Origin: Arthrobacter sp. V1I7 | GTDB lineage: Bacteria; Actinomycetota; Actinomycetes; Actinomycetales; Micrococcaceae | DNA: 64,000 bases | Assembly (NCBI RefSeq): GCF_030817015.1 | Contig: NZ_JAUSYS010000001.1 | Span: 2,976,001-3,040,000 of the forward strand | Direction of reading: 5' to 3' | Part shown: piece after piece, positions 46,607 through 56,238 of the stretch | Numbering within the stretch: position 1 is the stretch's first letter | How the letters are laid out: every line of letters starts with the position of its first letter | Notes under the pieces: model-generated | What the model was told of the DNA's origin: nothing | Databases searched by the model: none | What the model saw: the letters and a program-made list of their open reading frames with translations, nothing else | Made by a program: the position numbers and the translations under genes

Positions 46607-47401
46607 TCAGGGATAAGAATCCTGCCAGATGTCGTAGCCGAGCTTGAGGATCAGCGCCGCCACGACCACGAGGAACACGATCCGGATGAACCTGCTCCCT
46701 TGCTTGACCGCCGTCCGGGCGCCAAGGTAACCACCGGCCATGTTCGCCAGACCCAGTACCAGCCCGAGTCCCCACAGCAGTGAACCATGCGGAAGGAAGA
46801 ACAGCAGGGCGCCGGCGTTGGTGGCCATGTTCACGATCTTGGCCTTGGCACTGGCCTCCAGGAACGCATAGCCCATCGCCGAAACAAGCGCGATGATGAG
46901 GAATGAGCCTGTTCCCGGGCCGATCAGTCCGTCGTAGAAGCCGATCACGCCTCCGATCAGGCAGGCCACCACATAGTGCCGGTGGCCTTCATGGCGCAGT
47001 CTGGTCAGCTCCCCCACGCTCGGGCGGAGCGCCGTGAACAATGCGACGGCGACGAGCGCGGCCACGATGATCGGTTTGAAGACGCTTGCCGGGAGCGTGG
47101 CCGCGAGGACTGCCCCGCCGAAGCTCCCGGCCAGCGCGATCGCCGCCATGGGCAGGGCCGTGCGCAGGTCCGGCCGGACCCGCCGGTAGAACGTCACGGC
47201 ACTCGTTGTGGTGCCGAAGATCGATCCCATTTTGTTGGTGGCCAGTGCCTGCACCGGGCTGATGCCCGGTACCAGCAGCATGGCCGGGAGCTGGATCAGT
47301 CCGCCGCCGCCCACGACGGCATCGACCCAGCCCGCGGCGAAGCCGGCCACCACGATCAGGATGAGGGTGCTGAGCTCGATCGACTCGAGTCCCGAGATCA
47401 C
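46607..47401 (-). CDS. TauE/SafE-family membrane permease
   Basis: 264 residues starting with a GTG (VISGLESIELSTLILIVV) 19 bp after the proS stop. Two TauE repeats are clear: GFAAGWVDAVVGGGGLIQLP with ATNKMGSIFGTTTSAVTFYR, then GVIGFYDGLIGPGTGSFLII with SAKAKIVNMATNAGALLFFL. Eight helices in total. The family moves sulfite, sulfonates or other organosulfur anions, or is simply annotated as such. A second TauE gene is at the end of the window. Confidence 0.88.
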   Translation of the reverse strand: MISGLESIELSTLILIVVAGFAAGWVDAVVGGGGLIQLPAMLLVPGISPVQALATNKMGSIFGTTTSAVTFYRRVRPDLRTALPMAAIALAGSFGGAVLAATLPASVFKPIIVAALVAVALFTALRPSVGELTRLRHEGHRHYVVACLIGGVIGFYDGLIGPGTGSFLIIALVSAMGYAFLEASAKAKIVNMATNAGALLFFLPHGSLLWGLGLVLGLANMAGGYLGARTAVKQGSRFIRIVFLVVVAALILKLGYDIWQDSYP

Positions 47402-47420
47402 GCCTGCCTGGGAGGGCGGG

Positions 47421-49232
47421 TCAGCTGTTGCGGACGGCGTTGACCACGTAGTCAACCGCCTTCTCAACGGCAATGTTTTCGGCATCACCGCTGCGGCGGT
47501 CCTTGATCTCCACGACGCCGTCCACCAGCCCGCGCCCGACGGCGAGGATGGTCGGCACGCCGACGAGCTCGGCGTCGCCGAACTTCACGCCCGGGGACAC
47601 CTTGGGACGGTCGTCGTAGATGACGTCGAGGCCGGCGGCTTCGAGCTCGAGGGAGAGCTTTTCGGCAGCGGCGAAAATCTCCTCGCCGCGGCCGACGGCC
47701 ACCACGTGGACATCTGCCGGGGCGACGGCCCGCGGCCAGACCAGGCCCCTGTCATCGTGGTTGGATTCTGCCAGGGCGGCAACGGCGCGGGTGACACCGA
47801 CGCCGTAGGAGCCCATGGTCACCACGACCTGCTTGCCGTTCTGGTCCAGGACCTTGAGGTCGAGGGCTGCGGCGTATTTGCGGCCGAGCTGGAAGATATG
47901 GCCCATCTCGATGCCGCGTGCGGTTTCCAGCGGACCGGATCCGTCCGGGGCCTCGTCGCCGGCGCGCACCTCGGTGGCTTCGATGACGCCGTCCCAGCCG
48001 AAGTCGCGTCCGGCGACCAGGCCGAAGACGTGCTTGCCGGCCTCGTTGGCGCCCGTGACCCAGGCGGAGCCGCTCACGACGCGGGGATCCACGAGGTACA
48101 GCAGCTTGGCGGCGCCTTCGGTGCCCAGCAGGGGCGCGTCGATGGACAGGCCCGGGCCGAGGTAGCCCCTGACGATGAGCGGCTGCTTCTTGAGGTCTTC
48201 CTCGTTGGCGGCCTCGAGCGTGATTTCGCCGGCAATCGGCAGGAAGGACCCGATGTTCGCCTCCACGCGCTTGAGGTCGACGCCGCGGTCGCCGGGCACG
48301 CCGATGACGAGGATCTGGCGTTCCCCGGTCGGCAGAGTCACGGCGAGCACGACGTTCTTGAGCGTGTCCGCGGCAGTCCACGCGCCGCCGTCGGCCTCGG
48401 TGCGGGGCACCAGCGCGTTGGCGGCGTCCACGAGCGTCTCGATCGTGGGGGTGTCCGGGGTGTCCCGGACTTCGGCTGCGGGGGCGTTGCTGAAGTCGAT
48501 GTCCGCGGGGACCACCGTGGTGACGGCTTCGACGTTGGCGGCGTAGCCTCCGGCGGAACGGACGAAGGTGTCCTCGCCGATCTCGGTGGGGTGCAGGAAT
48601 TCCTCGCTCTTTGAGCCGCCCATGGCGCCGGCGGTGGCGGACACCGGCACGACCTCGAGGCCCAGGCGCGCGAAGATGTTCAGGTAGGCGCCGCGGTGCG
48701 CCTCGTAGCTGGCGTCCAGGCCGGCGTCGTCGACGTCGAAGGAGTAGGAGTCCTTCATGATGAACTCGCGGCCGCGCAGCAGGCCCGCCCGGGGACGTGC
48801 CTCGTCGCGGTACTTGTTCTGGATCTGGTAGAGGCTCAGCGGCAGGTCCTTGTAGGACGAGTACAGGTCCTTGACCAGCAGGGTGAACATTTCCTCGTGG
48901 GTCGGCGCCAGCAGGTAGTCGTTGCCCTTGCGGTCCTTGAGCCGGAAGATACCCTCGCCGTACTCGGTCCAGCGGTTGGTGGCCTCGTAGGGCTCCTTGG
49001 GCAGCAGCGCCGGGAAGTGGACTTCCTGGGCGCCGATGGCGGACATTTCCTCGCGGATGACCTGCTCCACCTTGCGCAGCACGCTCAGTCCCAGCGGCAG
49101 CCAGGTGTAGATGCCCGGGGCGGCCCGGCGGATGTACCCGGCGCGGACCAGGAGCCGGTGGCTGGCCACTTCGGCGTCGGCGGGATCTTCACGCAGGGTG
49201 CGCAGGAACAGCTTGGAAAGTCGAAGGACCAC
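47421..49232 (-). CDS. proS: prolyl-tRNA synthetase (bacterial type)
   Basis: 603 residues from a GTG. Class II motif 2 region [25 protein letters not shown] ([19 protein letters not shown]) follows the [15 protein letters not shown] helix near the N-terminus; motif 3 ([16 protein letters not shown]) is near residue 440. The inserted editing domain between motifs 2 and 3 (about residues 230-400) is the standard YbaK-like one, which clears Ala-tRNA(Pro). The anticodon-binding domain ends the protein. It lies 19 bp upstream of the TauE gene. Confidence 0.97.
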   Translation of the reverse strand: MVLRLSKLFLRTLREDPADAEVASHRLLVRAGYIRRAAPGIYTWLPLGLSVLRKVEQVIREEMSAIGAQEVHFPALLPKEPYEATNRWTEYGEGIFRLKDRKGNDYLLAPTHEEMFTLLVKDLYSSYKDLPLSLYQIQNKYRDEARPRAGLLRGREFIMKDSYSFDVDDAGLDASYEAHRGAYLNIFARLGLEVVPVSATAGAMGGSKSEEFLHPTEIGEDTFVRSAGGYAANVEAVTTVVPADIDFSNAPAAEVRDTPDTPTIETLVDAANALVPRTEADGGAWTAADTLKNVVLAVTLPTGERQILVIGVPGDRGVDLKRVEANIGSFLPIAGEITLEAANEEDLKKQPLIVRGYLGPGLSIDAPLLGTEGAAKLLYLVDPRVVSGSAWVTGANEAGKHVFGLVAGRDFGWDGVIEATEVRAGDEAPDGSGPLETARGIEMGHIFQLGRKYAAALDLKVLDQNGKQVVVTMGSYGVGVTRAVAALAESNHDDRGLVWPRAVAPADVHVVAVGRGEEIFAAAEKLSLELEAAGLDVIYDDRPKVSPGVKFGDAELVGVPTILAVGRGLVDGVVEIKDRRSGDAENIAVEKAVDYVVNAVRNS

Positions 49233-49375
49233 TGGAGGGATTTCCGTTTCTGGGAGGTGCCGGGAAACTCAGTAAAACCGAGCAGAACTGGGGGGAAAAG
49301 CATCTACGTACTAATCTACCGTCAGCCCGGACGCAGCAGAGCCACGCCCCGACCGGTGGCCGATGCAGGGCCGAA

Positions 49376-50272
49376 TTAGAAGAGGACAGTCGCGAATGTT
49401 CCCACCTGGCGGAAACCCACCCGCTCGTAGGAGGCACGGGCCCGGGCATTAAAGTCGTTGACGTAGAGGCTGGTGACCGGGGCGAGGATCCGGGCAAGGT
49501 CCACGACGGCGGCCATATAGCCGGCACTCTGACCCCGTCCACGGTAGGCCGGATTCATCCAGACCCCCTGGACCTGTGTCACTTCCCGGGTGACCGCGCC
49601 CAGCTCGGCCTTGAAGACGACCTCGCCGTCGGGGTTCAGGTGGACCAGCGAATGTCCCTGGCGGATCAGGCCCTTCACCCGGCGGCTGTAATACTCCCGT
49701 CCGCCAAGATAGGGCGAGTAGCCCACTTCCTCCTCGAACATCGCCGCGCAGGCGGGCAGGATCCTGTCAAAATCCGCGAGCTGCCCGAAGCCCAGCGCCG
49801 GGTTCGCCGGGATGGCAGGCGGACCGGAGATGGACATCAGCGGCTGATCATCCCGGAGTTCGTGGGCCTGGTGGCCCAGCTGCGCCAGGCCGGCATTGAG
49901 GGCCAGGACCGTCTCGGCCGGACCGAAGATGGACGCATAGCGACGCCCGGAGGTGTGCGCGGACATCGCCACGAGGCCGGCGAATTCCGGGTCGAGCTGC
50001 ACCGGCACCAGGTTTGCACCGGCCCAACAGGCCCCCAAAAGGATCGTTCCGTCAAACACGCCGAGGATGCTGGCTCCGCCGGCCGTGGGAGCAGCCGAGC
50101 CGGCGCCCTCCAGGTGGGAGAGGATGAAGACGTTGGCGACAGGGTCCTGCTCGGCCAGGTCCAGCAGTTGTTGGGTGTCCGAACCGGTCAGGGTCCGGAC
50201 GGCGACGCCGGAAGCGGCGCCGTCCCTACGAGACGCTAACCACGGGGCTACCCTTGACAGCATCTTCGCCAT
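49376..50272 (-). CDS. GNAT acetyltransferase with DUF4081-like N-terminal half
   Basis: 298 residues; the start used ([16 protein letters not shown]) overlaps the 3' end of ispG by 47 bp and has GGAGG close before it. Later starts are possible at the second Met or at a GTG near residue 23. The N-terminal half ([32 protein letters not shown]) is the part usually annotated DUF4081; the C-terminal GNAT half carries the acetyl-CoA motif [20 protein letters not shown]. Substrate unknown. It follows ispG, likely on the same transcript. Confidence 0.85.
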   Translation of the reverse strand: MAKMLSRVAPWLASRRDGAASGVAVRTLTGSDTQQLLDLAEQDPVANVFILSHLEGAGSAAPTAGGASILGVFDGTILLGACWAGANLVPVQLDPEFAGLVAMSAHTSGRRYASIFGPAETVLALNAGLAQLGHQAHELRDDQPLMSISGPPAIPANPALGFGQLADFDRILPACAAMFEEEVGYSPYLGGREYYSRRVKGLIRQGHSLVHLNPDGEVVFKAELGAVTREVTQVQGVWMNPAYRGRGQSAGYMAAVVDLARILAPVTSLYVNDFNARARASYERVGFRQVGTFATVLF

Positions 50273-51392
50273 CGGCCTCCCCCATCTCTTCAGCGATACG
50301 CATGGCTTCTTCGATCAGTGTCTCAACAATCTGGTCCTCGGGGACAGTCTTGATGACCTCGCCCCTGACGAAGATCTGGCCCTTGCCGTTACCGGAGGCC
50401 ACACCGAGATCGGCCTCCCGGGCTTCGCCGGGGCCGTTTACGACGCAGCCCATGACGGCTACGCGCAGCGGGATCTCCATGCCCTCGAGCCCCGCCGTGA
50501 CCTGCTCGGCGAGGGTGTACACATCCACTTGGGCCCGGCCGCAGGAAGGGCAGGACACGATCTCGAGCTTGCGGGGCCGCAGGTTGAGCGACTGCAGGAT
50601 CTGGTTGCCGACCTTGATTTCCTCGACCGGCGGTGCGGACAGGGAGACCCGGATGGTGTCTCCGATGCCGCGCGAGAGCAGGGCACCGAAGGCGGTGGCT
50701 GACTTGATCGTGCCCTGGAACGCCGGACCCGCCTCGGTGACGCCGAGGTGCAGCGGCCAGTCGCCCTTCTCGGCAAGCATTTCGTAGGCTGCAACCATGA
50801 TCACCGGATCATTGTGCTTCACCGAGATCTTGAAGTCGTGGAAGCCGTGTTCCTCGAACAGCGAGGCTTCCCAGACAGCGGATTCCACGAGGGCTTCGGG
50901 GGTTGCCTTGCCGTACTTCTTGAGGATGCCGGGCTCAAGGGAACCGGCGTTGACGCCGATCCGGATCGAGGTGCCGTGGTCCCTGGCGGCCCGGGCGATT
51001 TCCTTGACCTGGTCATCGAACTTCCGGATGTTGCCCGGGTTCACGCGGACCGCGGCGCACCCGGCTTCGATCGCGGCGAAGACGTACTTCGGCTGGAAAT
51101 GGATGTCCGCGATCACCGGGATCTGGGACTTCCGGGCAATGATGGGCAACGCCTCGGCGTCGTCCGCGGACGGGCAGGCAACACGCACGATATCGCAGCC
51201 GGAGGCGGTGAGCTCGGCGATCTGCTGCAGCGTGGCGTTGATGTCCGTGGTCGGCGTGGTCGTCATCGACTGCACGCTGATCGGGGAATCGGAGCCGACA
51301 CCTACCGAGCCCACCTTGATCTGGCGGGTCTTCCGGCGAGGAGCGAGGACGGGGGGCGGTGCCGACGGCATTCCCAGGCTGACCGAGGTCAC
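50226..51392 (-). CDS. ispG: 4-hydroxy-3-methylbut-2-en-1-yl diphosphate synthase (flavodoxin), IspG/GcpE
   Basis: Iron-sulfur enzyme of the non-mevalonate (MEP) isoprenoid pathway. 388 residues. The TIM-barrel part starts [20 protein letters not shown], and the [4Fe-4S] ligands are in [19 protein letters not shown] and [16 protein letters not shown] near residues 280-330. It is linked here to dxr (same pathway, 4 kb upstream on the same strand) with rip between, the conserved actinobacterial cluster dxr-rip-ispG. Confidence 0.97.
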   Translation of the reverse strand: MTSVSLGMPSAPPPVLAPRRKTRQIKVGSVGVGSDSPISVQSMTTTPTTDINATLQQIAELTASGCDIVRVACPSADDAEALPIIARKSQIPVIADIHFQPKYVFAAIEAGCAAVRVNPGNIRKFDDQVKEIARAARDHGTSIRIGVNAGSLEPGILKKYGKATPEALVESAVWEASLFEEHGFHDFKISVKHNDPVIMVAAYEMLAEKGDWPLHLGVTEAGPAFQGTIKSATAFGALLSRGIGDTIRVSLSAPPVEEIKVGNQILQSLNLRPRKLEIVSCPSCGRAQVDVYTLAEQVTAGLEGMEIPLRVAVMGCVVNGPGEAREADLGVASGNGKGQIFVRGEVIKTVPEDQIVETLIEEAMRIAEEMGEADGEDAVKGSPVVSVS

Positions 51393-51441
51393 ATGGACTC
51401 CTTAGAGAGCGAAAAATCGATGGTGTCTGTGGCGGAACCGG

Positions 51442-51735
51442 TCAGGCAGCGTGGCCGGCCAGGAGGCCGGTCAGGGGCGCCCAAACAGTCGTGCGCGTGC
51501 CGGAGATGGCGCCGGCGGCGGCGAACGGATCCTGCTTGAGGATCTCGTTCAGGGCCGCCTCATCGGCCGCCTTGAAGATAAGGAGCGCGCCCGCGCCGTC
51601 GCCGTAGGGGCCGCTGGCGAGCAGCGTGCCCTCCTGCGCCAGTCCCGCGGTCCATTCGCGGTGCGCAGGGCGGCTGGCGTTGCGGGCTTCGGTGGATTCG
51701 GCGTCGTACACATACTCAACAGCAAAAACAGTCAT
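51442..51735 (-). CDS. YciI-like protein
   Basis: 97 residues. The pattern MTVFAVEYVYD, then RPAHREWTAGLAQEGTLLAS with its conserved His, and GDGAGALLIFKAADEAALNE fits the YciI/dimeric ferredoxin-like family. Catalytic activity in the family is poorly known. It stands 49 bp upstream of ispG on the same strand. Confidence 0.85.
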   Translation of the reverse strand: MTVFAVEYVYDAESTEARNASRPAHREWTAGLAQEGTLLASGPYGDGAGALLIFKAADEAALNEILKQDPFAAAGAISGTRTTVWAPLTGLLAGHAA

Positions 51736-51839
51736 ACGGATACACTATCGCCCCGGCGGCCAGGTACCCATCCGGCAGCCGGCCAGGCGGCACAGGCTGT
51801 AGCTGCAGAGACCGCGGCCGAACCCGGGCACACCCGCGA

Positions 51840-52403
51840 TCAGCCCAGGAAGAACACCTTGGCCAGCGCGGCGATCCCCGCCGCCCACAGCATGGAGGTC
51901 AGAGTTCCGATAATGAATCTCTCGGCTGCCACCGGCGTCTCCTTAAGCTCGGCGAAACGCCCCAGACCCTTGATGGCGACGACATACGCGATCGCGACGG
52001 GCTGGCCGGCCAGGATGGCCAGGCAGACAGCCAGCCGTTCCAGGATGCCGATAATCGCCCCTCCACGCAGGATCCGGGCGGTGCTGACTATGTCTGTGCC
52101 GGCCGCTGCTTTCCCCGCGGAGCCTGTGCCGGCGGCCGCAGCGGAGCCGGCGGCGCCGGCAGCGGCACTTTTGTCGGCGTCGGCGTCCTGACGGTCCGGC
52201 TGTGCGCTGACGGCGTCGGTTGTAGAGTCGGCCGCGGGATCCTCGGCGCCGGCGTCCTCGGCTGACGGCTGGCCGACGGCGTCACCGGCGCCGGCGTCGG
52301 CCCGTTCGTCGATGGTCCGGGCCAGGCGGAAGACCAGGGCCGTGACGGGCCAGCCGACGAATCCGGCCGCGAGCAGGGCCAGGGTGATCCAGAGGGCGTT
52401 CAC
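51840..52403 (-). CDS. membrane protein paired with the SatD-like regulator
   Basis: 187 residues from a GTG overlapping the stop of the regulator by 4 bp (GTGA). Hydrophobic segments are at the N-terminus (ALWITLALLAAGFVGWPVTA) and in the C-terminal third (GAIIGILERLAVCLAILAGQ, VAIAYVVAIKGLGRFAELKE and TSMLWAAGIAALAKVFFLG). An Ala/Asp-rich linker of about 85 residues separates them. The GILERLA motif occurs in phage-like and SatD-linked membrane proteins, as far as I know. Function unknown; tight coupling shows it works with the regulator. Confidence 0.8.
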   Translation of the reverse strand: MNALWITLALLAAGFVGWPVTALVFRLARTIDERADAGAGDAVGQPSAEDAGAEDPAADSTTDAVSAQPDRQDADADKSAAAGAAGSAAAAGTGSAGKAAAGTDIVSTARILRGGAIIGILERLAVCLAILAGQPVAIAYVVAIKGLGRFAELKETPVAAERFIIGTLTSMLWAAGIAALAKVFFLG

Positions 52404-53185
52404 CGGTCTCCTTCTGCGTTGCTGTCTGCACCGGGGCGGTCCGTTCCGGCGATCAATCCGTGTGCGAGGGACAGCAGCATCTCGGCGGCCGGCCTCGCCG
52501 CCCATTCTTCCTGCCAGCCGGAGCGCAGGAGTGCGCGGCTCACCGATTGTTCGGTGATTCCGAGTTTTCGGGCCGCGATTTTCTGGGTGCCATGGGTGCT
52601 CGACTGGCCGTGTTGGACAGAGCGCAGCATGTCCGCAACTTTCCACTGCGCGTCGGTCCGGTCCTGGACGAGGCGGCCGATCAGTCGCAGCACAGCTTCG
52701 GCGTTGGCGCAGGCCCTGGCGCCGTCTCCCCCGGTTCCGGCTCCAGCTCCGGCGTCGGCTCCGGCTCCGGTTCCGGTGCCTCCGGCGCCGTCTCCTCCGG
52801 TGGATGCTTCGGAAGACGGCGGAGTCTGTCCCCGGCGGGCGCCGCCGGGGACGACCGCGAGCGGCACGCGGGCCGCCGAGGCCTTGGCGCGGTCCACCGC
52901 GAGCCGGGCCGCGACGAAGGCCGGTCCGGATCCTTCGCGCGGGCTGGCCGGCAGCGGCAGGTCCACGGCTCCCACTCCGATCCCGACATACCAGCGGTCG
53001 CCCCGCAGGGCATGCAGGGCGATTTCCACGACGTCCGCAGGGCGTTCAAGAACGCCCTGCACCTCGTCGCCGACCGAGCGTTCGAACCGCCCGGCACTGG
53101 AGAGAGCAGACAGTTCGGCGAGCAGCCCCGGAACACGGTCGACGTCGGAAGTGCTCCCGCGCTGGTCGATGGTCATTACGTACAT
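52400..53185 (-). CDS. SatD-like protein with C-terminal DNA-binding helix-turn-helix
   Basis: 261 residues. The N-terminal half (MTIDQRGSTSDVDRVPGLLA, AGRFERSVGDEVQGVLERPA and DRWYVGIGVGAVDLPLP) resembles the SatD fold, whose founding member lies in a streptococcal acid-stress locus. A Gly/Ala/Thr repeat linker follows. The C-terminal part (IAARKLGITEQSVSRALLRS) is a helix-turn-helix that starts near residue 205. The start is the ATG of MYVMTIDQ. It is first of a two-gene operon with the membrane protein, and its upstream region contains six copies of a short motif that are good candidates for its own operators. Confidence 0.75.
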   Translation of the reverse strand: MYVMTIDQRGSTSDVDRVPGLLAELSALSSAGRFERSVGDEVQGVLERPADVVEIALHALRGDRWYVGIGVGAVDLPLPASPREGSGPAFVAARLAVDRAKASAARVPLAVVPGGARRGQTPPSSEASTGGDGAGGTGTGAGADAGAGAGTGGDGARACANAEAVLRLIGRLVQDRTDAQWKVADMLRSVQHGQSSTHGTQKIAARKLGITEQSVSRALLRSGWQEEWAARPAAEMLLSLAHGLIAGTDRPGADSNAEGDR

Positions 53186-53190
53186 GGGCT

Positions 53191-53278
53191 TAGCCTAAAC
53201 GGCTGATTCTCTATGATCAATCGATTTCAACTGATTAGCCAAAATTAGCCACTTTGGGCTGATAATCGGATATCAGCC
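53191..53278. promoter_or_regulatory. cluster of GGCTnAT-type half-sites upstream of the SatD-like gene
   Basis: A perfect 8-bp inverted repeat, GGCTGATA and TATCAGCC six bases apart (53257-53278), is followed toward the gene by two direct copies of TTAGCC (53235-53240 and 53245-53250), one GGCTGATT (53201-53208) and TAGCCTAA at 53191. The region is AT-rich against a GC-rich background, and should hold the promoter. The arrangement fits autoregulation by the gene's own helix-turn-helix. Confidence 0.55.
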
Positions 53279-53346
53279 GTCTTCCGGTTCGACACCGGCG
53301 TCCGGAACCGGAAGGGGCCGGATCCTCCCGCGCTGGGCGGGCCAAC

Positions 53347-54678
53347 CTAGCCGAAGAGGTTGACCGGCTTGACGATGTCCGCGTAGATCAGCAGCGCGCC
53401 CATGCCCATCAGCAGCACCGCGACCACGTAGGTCACCGGCAGCAGCTTGGCGATGTCGAAGGCGCCGGGGTCCGGGCGGCCGAAGAGCCTGGCGATCCTG
53501 CGCCGGGCGCCCTCGTACAGCGCGCCGGCGACGTGGCCGCCGTCGAGCGGCAACAGCGGAATCAGGTTGAACACGGCCAGGGCGAAGTTGAGTCCGGCCA
53601 GCAGGCCGACCAGGGCGGCCAGCCGGGACTGCAGCGGGACCTGTTCCATCGCGGCGACCTCACCGGCCACCCGGCCCACCCCCACCACGCTGATGGGTCC
53701 GTTCGGGTCGCGGGGTACTTCGCTGAAGGCGGCCTGCGCCACGCCGGCCACCCGCGCCGGGAGGTTCACCACGACGCCGGCGACCTGCCTGATGTTCTCG
53801 CCCGCCATCGGAAGCACCGCCGTCGCCGGCTGCTGCACGAGCGTGGTCTGCGCGCCGATGCCCAGGAAACCGACGTCCTGGTAGAGCAGTGTCCCGTCGG
53901 CGTCCTTGGCCTGCCGGCCGTCGTCGCCGATCACCGGACGGGCCGAGAGGACAGGGGTGACGCTGGTGCTGACGGGGGCGCCGTCGCGCTGCACCGTGAT
54001 GCTGACCTGCCTGTCCGCCGACGCGCGGATCCAGCCGGTCAGCTCATCCCAGCTGCTCACCGTCTTGCCGTCGAAAGCCGTGATGACGTCGTTGGGTTTG
54101 AGCCCGGCGGCCGCGGCGGGCGTGAGCTTGCAGTCGGCGGAGTCCGGGTCCACAGTCTCGCCGGCCTTGACCTGGCACTTGGAGACATCGGCGATGGTGG
54201 TGGTCTGCGTTGCGATGCCGAAGCCCATCAGCAGCACGGCGGTGAGGACCACGCCGATCAGGAGGTTCATGACCGGGCCGCCGAGCATGACGATGACCTT
54301 CTTCCAGACCGGGAGCCGGTAGAAGACACGGTTCTCGTCCCCGGGGCCGACTTCCTCGTGCGCCATGGAGCGGGCGTCGCTGGCGAGCGACTCGAACATG
54401 CCGGTGCTGGAGGGGCGGACGGTTCCGTCCTCCTTGTTCGGCGGATACATGCCGATCATGGAGACGAAGCCGCCCAGGGGGATGGCCTTGAAGCCGTATT
54501 CGGTCTCGCCCTTCTTCCTGGACCAGAGCGTGGTGCCGAAGCCGATCATGTACTTGGTGACGCGGACCTTGAACAGCTTGGCCGGCAGCAGGTGGCCCAC
54601 CTCGTGCAGGGCGATGGACACGGCGATGCCGATCGCCACAAAGACGACACCGAGGATAAAGAGGAGGACGGGGCTCAT
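53347..54678 (-). CDS. rip: site-2 intramembrane metalloprotease (Rip1/RseP, M50)
   Basis: 443 residues. The zinc motif HEVGH at residues 25-29 is in the first membrane helix, and the second motif, the C-terminal NLIPLLPLDGGH, has the conserved Asp. Between them are a PDZ domain (AAAAGLKPNDVITAFDGKTV) and four membrane segments in total. In mycobacteria Rip1 cuts anti-sigma factors and controls envelope gene expression; the targets here are unknown. It stands between dxr (19 bp upstream) and the SatD-like operon, the position conserved in actinobacteria as dxr-rip-ispG. Confidence 0.94.
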   Translation of the reverse strand: MSPVLLFILGVVFVAIGIAVSIALHEVGHLLPAKLFKVRVTKYMIGFGTTLWSRKKGETEYGFKAIPLGGFVSMIGMYPPNKEDGTVRPSSTGMFESLASDARSMAHEEVGPGDENRVFYRLPVWKKVIVMLGGPVMNLLIGVVLTAVLLMGFGIATQTTTIADVSKCQVKAGETVDPDSADCKLTPAAAAGLKPNDVITAFDGKTVSSWDELTGWIRASADRQVSITVQRDGAPVSTSVTPVLSARPVIGDDGRQAKDADGTLLYQDVGFLGIGAQTTLVQQPATAVLPMAGENIRQVAGVVVNLPARVAGVAQAAFSEVPRDPNGPISVVGVGRVAGEVAAMEQVPLQSRLAALVGLLAGLNFALAVFNLIPLLPLDGGHVAGALYEGARRRIARLFGRPDPGAFDIAKLLPVTYVVAVLLMGMGALLIYADIVKPVNLFG

Positions 54679-54696
54679 GCTTGAATCTGCTGCTTC

Positions 54697-55881
54697 CTAG
54701 ACGCTTCTGACGGCTAAACGTTCGTGGGTGCGGGCGCGTGCCCATCCTTCAGCATCCAGCACGGAGTCCACCGTCAGCCCGGAGGAACCTGTGTGTTCGC
54801 TGAGTACGGCTCCGATGGTATCGACAATGTCGGTGAAGCGGATCCTGCCCGCATGGAACGCCATCACGGCCTCCTCGTTGGAGGCGTTGAACACTGCGGG
54901 GTAGGTGCCCCCCCGCCTGGCGGCGTCCTTGGCCAGCCCGACGGCGGGGAAGGCCGCCGTGTCCAGCGGTTCGAAGGTCCAGCTGGTGGCCCGGCTCCAG
55001 TCGCAGGCCCGGGTGGCTCCGGCGACGCGGTCCGGCCAGCCCAGGCCCAGCGCGATGGGCAGGCGCATGTCCGGCGGGGAGGCCTGGGCGATGGTGGAGC
55101 CGTCGATGAACTGGACCATGGAGTGCACCACGGACTGCGGGTGGACCACGACGTCGATCCGGTCCAGCGGGATGTCGAAGAGCAGGTGCGCCTCGATCAC
55201 TTCGAGGCCCTTGTTGACCAGGCTGGCGGAGTTGGTCGTGACCATCAGGCCCATGTCCCAGGTGGGGTGGGCGAGGGCGTCCTGCGGGGAGACATCGTGG
55301 AGCTCCTCGCGGGTCTTGCCGCGGAAGGGTCCGCCGGAGGCCGTGAGGATCAGCCGGTCCACTTCGGCGGCGGTGCCCGAGCGCAGGCACTGGGCGATCG
55401 CCGAATGTTCGGAATCCACCGGGACAATCTGCCCTTCGCGGGCGGCGGCCTTGACGAGGGAGCCGCCGACGATCAGCGATTCCTTGTTGGCCAGCGCCAG
55501 GGTTGCGCCGGATTTGAGCGCGGCAAGGGTAGGGGCCAAGCCGATCGAGCCGGTGATGCCGTTCAGCACGACGTCGGCATCGGTCTCCGCGATCCGGGTC
55601 GAGGCGTCGGGGCCGGTGATGATCTCCGGACGGTAGCCGTGCACTCCGGCCGCGCGCGCGGCGTCGTCAATCAGTTCCTGGAGCGCGGCCGCATCGCCGC
55701 TGGCGACGCCGACCGCCTGGGCGCGGGTGTGCACCGCCTGCCGGGCGAGGAGCTCGGGGTTGCCGCCGCCGGCGCTGAGGGCCACGACGTCGAACAGGTG
55801 CGGGGCGCCGTCGACGACGTCAATCGCCTGTGTGCCGATGGAACCGGTGGACCCGAGGAGGACGATCTTGCGCGGCTGCAT
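54697..55881 (-). CDS. dxr: 1-deoxy-D-xylulose 5-phosphate reductoisomerase
   Basis: Second step of the MEP isoprenoid pathway. 394 residues. The NADPH-binding [19 protein letters not shown] (residues about 6-22), then NKESLIVGG, the metal-site [11 protein letters not shown] and the C-terminal domain [17 protein letters not shown] are all intact. It is 18 bp upstream of rip. A 357-bp gene-free stretch with short repeats lies before it. Confidence 0.96.
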   Translation of the reverse strand: MQPRKIVLLGSTGSIGTQAIDVVDGAPHLFDVVALSAGGGNPELLARQAVHTRAQAVGVASGDAAALQELIDDAARAAGVHGYRPEIITGPDASTRIAETDADVVLNGITGSIGLAPTLAALKSGATLALANKESLIVGGSLVKAAAREGQIVPVDSEHSAIAQCLRSGTAAEVDRLILTASGGPFRGKTREELHDVSPQDALAHPTWDMGLMVTTNSASLVNKGLEVIEAHLLFDIPLDRIDVVVHPQSVVHSMVQFIDGSTIAQASPPDMRLPIALGLGWPDRVAGATRACDWSRATSWTFEPLDTAAFPAVGLAKDAARRGGTYPAVFNASNEEAVMAFHAGRIRFTDIVDTIGAVLSEHTGSSGLTVDSVLDAEGWARARTHERLAVRSV

Positions 55882-56050
55882 GGCTTAAGTATCCCGCACC
55901 CGGTGTTTTTGCGACGCCTGGCACTCCCCCGGCCTGCGTCGACCCATGCCCGGCCGCGGCCATTTGGAAGCCTGGGACCGCGGCCATTTGCCACATCTGG
56001 CCGCTACCGGCCCGTCCGTTCCGGCCAATTGTGGCGAATCGCTGGCCACG

Positions 56051-56090
56051 GAGTGCCCCGGTGTGCCCCGGTGTGCCCCGGTGTGCCCCG
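56051..56090. repeat. four tandem 10-bp repeats
   Basis: GAGTGCCCCG followed by three copies of GTGTGCCCCG, in the 5' region of dxr. Identical spacing makes it prone to slippage. Confidence 0.85.
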
Positions 56091-56158
56091 GGGGCCCGGA
56101 GTAGTCCTGGGCCCCGGGAAGGCCTAGCTAGGCCGATACCGCCGAGGACGGCACCGCA

Positions 56159-56187
56159 GAGGACGACGGCGTCCCGCCGTCGTCCTC
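56159..56187. terminator. hairpin terminator of the ThDP-enzyme gene
   Basis: GAGGACGACGGCG, loop TCC, CGCCGTCGTCCTC: a perfect 13-bp stem 52 bp after the stop. Its core GACGACGGCG is shared with the terminator near 62550. Confidence 0.8.
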
Positions 56188-56238
56188 CTTGCGTTGCGTC
56201 CGGGCCGGCCGTGCTGTCCGGGCCGGCGCGCGGAACGG

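Larger units (their letters stand above)
55882..56238. other. 357-bp gene-free stretch upstream of dxr
   Basis: No gene is seen. It contains the direct repeat CCGCGGCCATTTG twice (55954-55966 and 55978-55990), four tandem 10-bp units at 56051-56090, and a hairpin terminator at 56159-56187 for the gene that ends at 56239. The dxr promoter should be here but no clear -35/-10 pair is visible. Confidence 0.7.

Noticed and set aside
56051..56090. CRISPR-like repeats upstream of dxr
   Set aside because: The units are directly adjacent with no spacers, and there is no cas gene in the window.
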